This document shows, in pieces, positions 62,613-64,000 of a stretch of DNA of 64,000 nucleotides. Position 1 is the first letter of the stretch, and each line of letters begins with the position of its first letter. The notes under the pieces were generated by a model that was not told the DNA's origin, ran no database searches, and saw only the letters and a list, made by a program, of their open reading frames with translations. A program made the translations under genes and the position numbers. This stretch comes from Trinickia dabaoshanensis (GTDB lineage: Bacteria; Pseudomonadota; Gammaproteobacteria; Burkholderiales; Burkholderiaceae), in the NCBI RefSeq assembly GCF_002879885.1, contig NZ_PNYA01000015.1, forward strand, positions 103,107-167,106. Reading direction: 5' to 3'.

Positions 62613-63179
62613 ATGAACAATTCCGCCACGGTGGCTTGCCTCGCTATCGCTATCGCGAGTTCGTGCTGTCACGCGGCTGCATTGCCTGATTGCTTGTCGA
62701 CATCTGACGTCTCGATCATTAGCCACGATGTTTTCACCGACTTTCCGAGCAGGGGAGCGTTCGAGAAATTTGTCGACTCGGGCAAGTTCGAGTTGCTGAC
62801 CAACGTCGCCGACGGTGCCATGCTTCGACGAGCCGGAAGACCAGCCAAGGAGAAGATCGATTGGTTGTTGGGCGTGTTCCACGATCACGAGGCTGTGTTC
62901 AAGGACATGTCGGGGTTTGAACGCCCCAGGTTTTCCTATATGAAAGGACAACTTCGTGGCAAAGAGCCCTCTGTGGACGATGGCCGTACGACAACCACGT
63001 TCCCGAAGCACGAATGCGTTCGGGAGGTGACGTATCGGGCAACCGGCCGGCAGTGCGTAATGTCGCAGGAGCTAAGCAATCTATCGCTTACCTTTATCAA
63101 AGATGAACAAAAGCTGAAATTGGCGACCGTCGAACTATTTTTTGTAACGTGTTCGGAGACGGGAGCGACGAACCGTTGA
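62613..63179 (+). CDS. Hypothetical secreted protein in the VgrG operon
   Basis: A 188-residue protein starting MNNSATVACLAIAIASSCCH with a signal peptide ending near HAAA. Cysteines in DCLSTSDVS, KHECVREV, GRQCVMSQ and FVTCSETG may form disulfides in the periplasm. It starts 8 bases after the preceding gene, so the two are cotranscribed. The sequence AGRPAKEKIDWLLGVFHDHE is helical. No family is recognised; a periplasmic immunity or accessory role is only inference from context. Confidence 0.6.
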   Translation: MNNSATVACLAIAIASSCCHAAALPDCLSTSDVSIISHDVFTDFPSRGAFEKFVDSGKFELLTNVADGAMLRRAGRPAKEKIDWLLGVFHDHEAVFKDMSGFERPRFSYMKGQLRGKEPSVDDGRTTTTFPKHECVREVTYRATGRQCVMSQELSNLSLTFIKDEQKLKLATVELFFVTCSETGATNR

Positions 63180-63186
63180 GCACGGC

Positions 63187-63339
63187 ATGCACCGAGTCAA
63201 AGCTCAAATGACTACACGTCTAATGCTCAAAATCCTTGTGACCGTCACCGCAGTCATTGGGCTTGTGGGTGACGCTGATGCGCACCTGGTCAGCGGTTGT
63301 ACTGTCGAGGGAACCATCGCTCGTAGACTAGAAAGCTGA
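63187..63339 (+). pseudogene. Truncated secreted-protein gene fragment
   Basis: A 50-codon frame reading MHRVKAQMTTRLMLKILVTV, then AVIGLVGDADAHLVSGCTVEG, and stopping shortly after. It looks like a signal peptide plus the first residues of a mature protein whose remainder is missing. No downstream frame clearly continues it. Probably a remnant created during decay of the cassette end. Confidence 0.35.
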
Positions 63340-63351
63340 TTCAGCTCCGAT

Positions 63352-63873
63352 GTGCCATTGGAGGGCGAAGTGGTACGTGTGGCAAGGATTTTTACGATTG
63401 CGATTTTATCGCTCGTTAAGTGTGATGTGGCAAATTCACAGAGTCAGTTATCAAAAGATAATCGAACATTGTGTAATGAGGGGGAGGAGGTCTATTTCAG
63501 TTGTCCGCTGGATAACGGAGCGACCGTTTCCGTGTGCGCGCGGGATAACACAGCCCCCAATCGGGGTTATGTGTAGTACCGCTACGGCACCAAGGACGAG
63601 ATCTTCGTATTTCCCGATCGAAGTGTGCCGCCGGCCAAGATGGTCAAGATCAGCGATGTTTCCGAAGGCAGTATTCGTGGTCTACATTTGAAATTCTCGA
63701 AGGGCCCGTACACGTATGTCGTCTCATCGGTTTCGCCAGGCGAAGTCTATGTTTCGAAAAATGGGAAGGTCATATTTGACAGATGGTGTTACGCTTCGAT
63801 GTATAAAGTTTTTTCCGATAAAGTTTTCGATGGAGTCAATCAGACTCCCGTATCGAAGGTCGATATTCACTAA
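63352..63873 (+). pseudogene. Secreted hypothetical protein interrupted by an in-frame TAG
   Basis: Two frames, 63352-63576 and 63625-63873, are in the same phase and are joined by open sequence apart from TAG at 63574-63576. Read through, the protein is about 173 residues: a signal-like start (VARIFTIAILSLVKCD), then YFSCPLDNGATVSVCARD, NRGYV-stop-YRYGTKDEIFVF and the second half to VSKVDIH. A CAG-to-TAG change (Gln in GYVQYRYG) would explain it. GTG at 63370 with GGAGGG upstream may be the true start. Family not identified. Confidence 0.6.
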
Positions 63874-64000
63874 CAGGCTGTTGAAATACCTCCCGCAGAC
63901 GTCATCCGAGCGGGAGGGGTAAACGTTGAAAGAAGGAATCGACCAACACTGAGAGCGAAACGATGCGCGGAGCGGACGGCTACACCGAGACGATGTTCAC
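63874..64000 (+). mobile_element. Left end of an insertion sequence with the start of its transposase (runs off window)
   Basis: After the broken gene, CAGGCTGTTGAAATACCTCC looks like a terminal region. From ATG 63963 the frame reads MRGADGYTETMFT, matching the opening of IS5/IS1182-group transposases common in Burkholderia (typically MRGADxxTExLF). Only 12 full codons and part of another are visible, so neither the family nor the right end can be confirmed here. Confidence 0.5.

Overview
The window is GC-rich DNA from a betaproteobacterium, most likely Burkholderiaceae of the Burkholderia/Paraburkholderia/Trinickia group. The support is codon use, paired LysR/MFS genes, a NodT-type tripartite efflux pump, a Wzx/Wzy exopolysaccharide locus, VgrG with downstream cargo, and a very large nonribosomal peptide synthetase (NRPS) with a Burkholderia-type domain order. 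The species cannot be fixed from the sequence alone.

Layout. 0-0.5 kb: 3' part of a Mug-type mismatch DNA glycosylase. 0.7-4.9 kb: three-gene tripartite drug efflux operon (DHA2 permease, HlyD adaptor, NodT outer-membrane factor). 5-8.6 kb: LysR divergent from an MFS transporter, a small heavy-metal-domain-like protein and a second LysR. 8.6-15.9 kb: a two-partner secretion pair (TpsA and TpsB, minus strand) split by plus-strand genes often linked to toxin/immunity loci (DUF6795, ADP-ribosylglycohydrolase, a broken SUFU-like gene), gene remnants, and a tRNA-Leu(CAG) followed by a tRNA-like duplicate.

16-35.6 kb: an exopolysaccharide locus. One arm (minus strand) carries the initiating sugar-phosphate transferase, the Wza-type export protein and a Wzy-type polymerase or ligase, next to an AraC/GlxA-like regulator. 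The other arm (plus strand) carries ManC, a Wzc-type tyrosine kinase, two glycosyltransferases, a secreted glycoside hydrolase, an ATP-grasp ligase, an orphan response regulator and a Wzx flippase. A second secreted glycoside hydrolase and an acyltransferase lie at the left edge. Together these would make a GDP-mannose-derived, undecaprenol-linked repeat unit, flip it, polymerise it and export it.

35.6-50.6 kb: one 15-kb minus-strand gene encoding a 5007-residue, four-module NRPS: C-A(Leu)-T / dual E/C-A(Ser)-T / C-C-A(Ser)-T / C-A(Leu)-T-TE. The tandem C-C pair, whose second member resembles the chain-starting C domain, and the Leu-Ser-Ser-Leu code match the double-chain-initiating icosalide synthetase IcoA. 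The predicted product is a two-tailed cyclic lipodepsipeptide. This is the standout system of the window.

51-57.3 kb: a methyl-accepting chemotaxis protein and a compact minus-strand operon: TAXI solute-binding protein, methyltransferase, a binding-protein/permease fusion and a second ABC permease, with no ATPase gene in view. 57.6-64 kb: a type VI secretion island with VgrG, a probable muramidase-type cargo effector carrying a (CCTGCA)10 linker repeat, an LprI-like lysozyme-inhibitor immunity candidate and small secreted proteins. It ends in decaying genes and the left edge of an insertion sequence that runs off the window.
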